Assembly (NCBI RefSeq): GCF_034351645.1
Contig: NZ_CP133782.1
Coordinates: 1,617,001-1,681,000, forward strand
DNA: 64,000 nt
Reading direction: 5' to 3'
Source: Pseudomonas sp. DC1.2
Lineage (GTDB): Bacteria > Pseudomonadota > Gammaproteobacteria > Pseudomonadales > Pseudomonadaceae
Part shown: positions 61,139 through 64,000 of the stretch, in pieces
How positions within the stretch are numbered: the stretch's first letter is position 1
Layout of the letters: each line of letters opens with the position of its first letter
Notes under the pieces: model-generated
The model's input: the letters and a program-made list of their open reading frames with translations, nothing else
Told to the model about the DNA's origin: nothing
Databases searched by the model: none
Made by a program: the position numbers and the translations under genes

Positions 61139-63184
61139 ATGAGTTTGCTCAATATCGGGATGTCGGGTCTGGCAGCAAGCCAATCCTCTTTGGCGACGAC
61201 GGGTAACAACATTGCCAACGTCGACACCGCCGGTTATTCGCGTCAGCAAACCGTGCAGGGCACCAACGCTTCGCAACAGTACGGTAGCGTCTTCATCGGC
61301 ACCGGTACGACACTGGCCGATGTTCGCCGGGTGTATAACTCCTACCTCGATGCGCAGTTGCGGACCGCCACCTCGCTCAATAGTGAATCCACTTCGTATT
61401 CGGCTCAGGCAACCCCGCTGGACGCTACGCTTTCGGACACCAACACCGGTTTGACCGGTGTCTTGCAGAAATTTTTCACGTCGATGCAAGGTGTCTCGAC
61501 GTCGGCGACTGACGACACCTCTCGCCAGTCGGTGTTGACCGGTTCCCAGGCCCTGACCAGTCGTTTCAACAGCATTGCCAAGCAACTGAACGATCAGAAC
61601 ACCACCCTCAACGGCAGCCTGTCGGACATGGCGACGCAAGTGAACAAACTTGCTACCACCATTGCCACGCTCAACCAGAGGATTTCCGAGGTCAGCTCTG
61701 GCGGCGGCCAGCCGAACGATCTGCTCGACAACCGTAACGAAGCAGTGCGCCAATTGTCCGACATGGTCGGCGCGCAGGTGGTTGAGCGCGGCAGCAACTA
61801 CGACGTTTACGTAGGCAGCGGTCAGCCGTTGGTCGTCGGCAACACCACCAATACCCTGGAAACCGTCCCGAGCAAGGATGATCCGTCGCGCATGGCGCTG
61901 CAGATGAACCGTGGCTCCAGCACCATCGACATTACCTCGGTGGTCAGTGGTGGCCAAATTGGTGGTTTGCTCAGCTATCGCAAGGAAGTGCTCGACCCTT
62001 CGCTTAATGAGCTGGGGCGTGTAGCGCTGGTGGTGGCGGATCAGGTCAATCGGCAGCAGGCGCAAGGCATCGATAAGAATGGTGACTTTGGTGCGGCGAT
62101 TTTCAACAACATCAACAGTGCTGCACTGATCAGCCAGCGCAGTATTGCCAAGGCCGGCAACAGCAGCGGTTCGGGCAATCTCGATGTCACGATCCAAGAC
62201 ACCGGCAAGCTGACTTCCCGCGACTACCAGGTCACGTTCAGCAGCGCGACCGATTACAGCGTCAAGCGCTCCGACGGCACCGACATGGGCGCTTTCAGTA
62301 CCACGACCACGCCGCCTCCGGTGATCGACGGGTTCACCCTCGCGCTGAATGGCGGTGCCCTGAGTGCCGGCGATTCTTTCAAGGTAACCCCGACTCGTGG
62401 CGCGGCGACCAGCATCCAGACGGTGCTCACCGACCCGAAAAAAATTGCCGCAGCGGCGCCGTTGACCGGTGTCACCAGCGCTAACAACACCGGTACTTAC
62501 ACCCAGCCGACGCTGACCAGCACCATCAATATCTACAACCCGGCGTCGCAGGCCGAAATGCAGACCGCGCTCAAGTATTCGACGCCGGTCAAAATGGTCT
62601 TCGGTGCCGCCAGCGGTGGTAGCCAGAGCTACAACCTGGTGGATGCCAAGGGCAACTCCATGGGCACCGGGAACATTGTTCCGGGGCAGAGCAACACCGT
62701 GAACCTGAACGTGAACATGGTCGATGCCAACGGCAATGCGGTCATGGACAACAGCGTCGTCCCGCCGGTCCAGAAAACCTTCACCGTGCAGACCACCGTG
62801 GGCGGAACACCGGCGACCAATGAAAGCTTCACGATTTCCCTGACCGGCGCGGCGTCCTCGGACAACCGCAACGCTCAGGCTCTGGTGGCGCTGCAAACCA
62901 AGCAGACGGTGGACACCGGTTCGGCGAGCAAGGGCATCAGCCTGACTGACGCCTACAACACGCTGGTCACTAACGTCGGTGCCAAGGCGGCGCAGGGCAA
63001 GTCTGACAGTACCGCTACCACGGCGATTCTGACCCAGGCCAAAGGTGCTCGTGATTCAGTCTCCGGGGTCGACCTGGATGAGGAAACGGGTAACCTCGTC
63101 AAATACCAGCAGTACTACACCGCCTCTTCGCAGATCATCAAAGCTGCGCAGGAAACTTTCAGCACGCTGATCAACAGCCTTTAA
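61139..63184 (+). CDS. flgK: Hook-filament junction protein FlgK (HAP1)
   Basis: FlgK (681 residues) is the first hook-associated protein. The N-terminal axial signature is ASQSSLATTGNNIANVDTAGYSRQQT and the C-terminal GVDLDEETGNLVKYQQYYTASSQIIKAAQETFSTLINSL, in parts. The variable centre (about 330-560) is Thr/Ser/Gly-rich and probably surface exposed. It follows flgJ by 23 bp. Confidence 0.95.
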   Translation: MSLLNIGMSGLAASQSSLATTGNNIANVDTAGYSRQQTVQGTNASQQYGSVFIGTGTTLADVRRVYNSYLDAQLRTATSLNSESTSYSAQATPLDATLSDTNTGLTGVLQKFFTSMQGVSTSATDDTSRQSVLTGSQALTSRFNSIAKQLNDQNTTLNGSLSDMATQVNKLATTIATLNQRISEVSSGGGQPNDLLDNRNEAVRQLSDMVGAQVVERGSNYDVYVGSGQPLVVGNTTNTLETVPSKDDPSRMALQMNRGSSTIDITSVVSGGQIGGLLSYRKEVLDPSLNELGRVALVVADQVNRQQAQGIDKNGDFGAAIFNNINSAALISQRSIAKAGNSSGSGNLDVTIQDTGKLTSRDYQVTFSSATDYSVKRSDGTDMGAFSTTTTPPPVIDGFTLALNGGALSAGDSFKVTPTRGAATSIQTVLTDPKKIAAAAPLTGVTSANNTGTYTQPTLTSTINIYNPASQAEMQTALKYSTPVKMVFGAASGGSQSYNLVDAKGNSMGTGNIVPGQSNTVNLNVNMVDANGNAVMDNSVVPPVQKTFTVQTTVGGTPATNESFTISLTGAASSDNRNAQALVALQTKQTVDTGSASKGISLTDAYNTLVTNVGAKAAQGKSDSTATTAILTQAKGARDSVSGVDLDEETGNLVKYQQYYTASSQIIKAAQETFSTLINSL

Positions 63185-63197
63185 GGAGTCGTAATTC

Positions 63198-64000
63198 ATG
63201 CGCATATCCACCGCTCAGTATTACGAAACAACCGCTGCCAACTATCAGCGCAACTTCAACAAGGCTGTCGCCACCAGTGCCGAAGCCAGCAGCCTGACGC
63301 GCATCAACACCGCCTCCGATGATCCGATCGGTGCCGGGCGTTTGCTGCAACTGGGTCAGCAAAGTGCGCTGCTTGATCAGTACAACGGCAACATCAGTTC
63401 GATCAAGAGTGGGTTGAGTTTGCAGGAAACCACCCTGACGTCGATTGGCACCGCTTTGCAGCGGGCCAAGGAAGTCGCCCTGAGCGCTAGCAGCGGCAAT
63501 GCTACCGACGCTGACCGCAAAGCCTATGCGTCGGAATTGGGTCAGATTCAACAGCAAGTCCTGGGCTTAATGAACTCCAAGGATTCAGCCGGTAGCTATC
63601 TGTTCTCCGGTTCGAAAACCGACACCCCACCGTACTCGCAAAATTCCGACGGCACCTACACTTATAGCGGTGACCAGACCAGCATCAACCTGGGCATCGG
63701 CGATGGACTGTCGGTGGCAACCAACACCACCGGCTGGGATGCTTTTCAGCAGTCCATCAATACCAGTCGTACCCAAGTCAGCATGACGGCACCGGCAACG
63801 GATGATGGTCGGGTGACGTTGTCCAACGGCGAAGTCAACAGCAGTACGACCTTTAACGCCAAATTTGCCTCAGGACAGCCGTATACCGTGAGTTTCGTCA
63901 GCAGCACTCAGTTGAAAATCACTGATGGCTTGGGCAATGACGTGACAGCCGAGGCGAGCCAGGGCGGCGTGGTCAGCAACGCCAATGGTTCGAACCAGGC
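63198..64000 (+). CDS. flgL: Hook-filament junction protein FlgL (HAP3), 3' end outside window
   Basis: The first 267 residues of FlgL are visible; the gene runs off the window. It begins MRISTAQYYETTAANYQ after AAGGAG (10 bases before the ATG) and has the flagellin-like D0/D1 part TRINTASDDPIGAGRLLQLGQQ and the typical SYLFSGSKTDTPPYSQ. The later part is a variable domain. It follows flgK by 13 bp as in P. aeruginosa flgKL. Confidence 0.95.
   Translation, partial: MRISTAQYYETTAANYQRNFNKAVATSAEASSLTRINTASDDPIGAGRLLQLGQQSALLDQYNGNISSIKSGLSLQETTLTSIGTALQRAKEVALSASSGNATDADRKAYASELGQIQQQVLGLMNSKDSAGSYLFSGSKTDTPPYSQNSDGTYTYSGDQTSINLGIGDGLSVATNTTGWDAFQQSINTSRTQVSMTAPATDDGRVTLSNGEVNSSTTFNAKFASGQPYTVSFVSSTQLKITDGLGNDVTAEASQGGVVSNANGSNQ

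Noticed and set aside
61079..62896. 605-codon open frame on the minus strand opposite flgK
   Set aside because: The sense frame is full-length FlgK with both axial signatures; the antisense product shows only His/Arg/Gly-rich shadow composition.
1..64000. tRNA, rRNA, CRISPR array, insertion sequence or prophage
   Set aside because: No cloverleaf-like block, spaced repeats, transposase, integrase or phage structural gene was recognised while reading both strands.

Overview
The window is chromosomal DNA of a fluorescent Pseudomonas (P. fluorescens complex). This is inferred from gene content and gene order: fabB-fabA next to a PA1611-like hybrid kinase, gpsA-sixA-acyl-CoA ligase, recQ-MarR-FimV paralogue-plpD, cpxR-cpxP-cpxA, yciB-yciO-scpA-scpB-rluB, phhA-phhB-phhC/phhR and flgF-flgL are all typical Pseudomonas blocks. 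GC is fairly high throughout except for one AT-rich patch near 47.12-47.4 kb. I saw no rRNA, tRNA, CRISPR, prophage or insertion sequence.

Layout. 1-1.6 kb: end of mazG, a DUF2058 gene and a small orphan gene. 1.9-8.9 kb (minus): fabB/fabA, then an overlapping operon of a TonB-dependent receptor, an orphan ABC-type substrate-binding protein and a hybrid histidine kinase. 9-17.7 kb (plus): gpsA, DUF4389, sixA, then a lipid/acyl cassette (acyl-CoA ligase, thioesterase, two alpha/beta hydrolases, GST, DUF4892) behind a perfect 11-bp-arm palindrome, and an AI-2E-type permease. 17.8-20.6 kb (minus): an OmpR/EnvZ-type pair and a six-EF-hand protein. 20.9-32.3 kb: pyrF, small conserved genes, recQ, a MarR regulator, a FimV paralogue, the patatin autotransporter PlpD, a SelW-like protein, a DMT exporter and an LpxH2-like hydrolase. 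32.3-36.6 kb: HD protein, Mpo1-like protein, AraC regulator, TrkH, nitroreductase. 36.7-40.8 kb (minus): CpxA-CpxP-CpxR with a visible CpxR box, an SH3-less anchor protein, YciI and YciB. 40.9-45.9 kb (plus): RNase AM-like PHP protein, YciO, ScpA, ScpB, DUF1289, RluB.

45.9-47.4 kb is the most unusual part: a 45-residue peptide gene with a strong ribosome binding site, a strong terminator hairpin directly behind it, and an M29-aminopeptidase-like gene, all under an AT-rich upstream region. It has the layout of a small peptide (RiPP-like) or peptide-processing module, but no function can be assigned. Just downstream, aroP has a long leader holding a 20-codon ORF with two Trp codons, a candidate tryptophan-sensing attenuator.

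49.5-56.1 kb: arfB, an MFS transporter, two very small genes, then phhC-phhB-phhA (phenylalanine to tyrosine catabolism) divergent from their regulator phhR, with a TyrR-type box between them. 56.3-64 kb: flgF-G-H-I-J-K and the start of flgL, behind a sigma-54 promoter. aroP and the phh genes together form an aromatic amino acid uptake and catabolism region. Most coding calls rest on recognisable family sequence. The regulatory sites are pattern reads and are marked with lower confidence.
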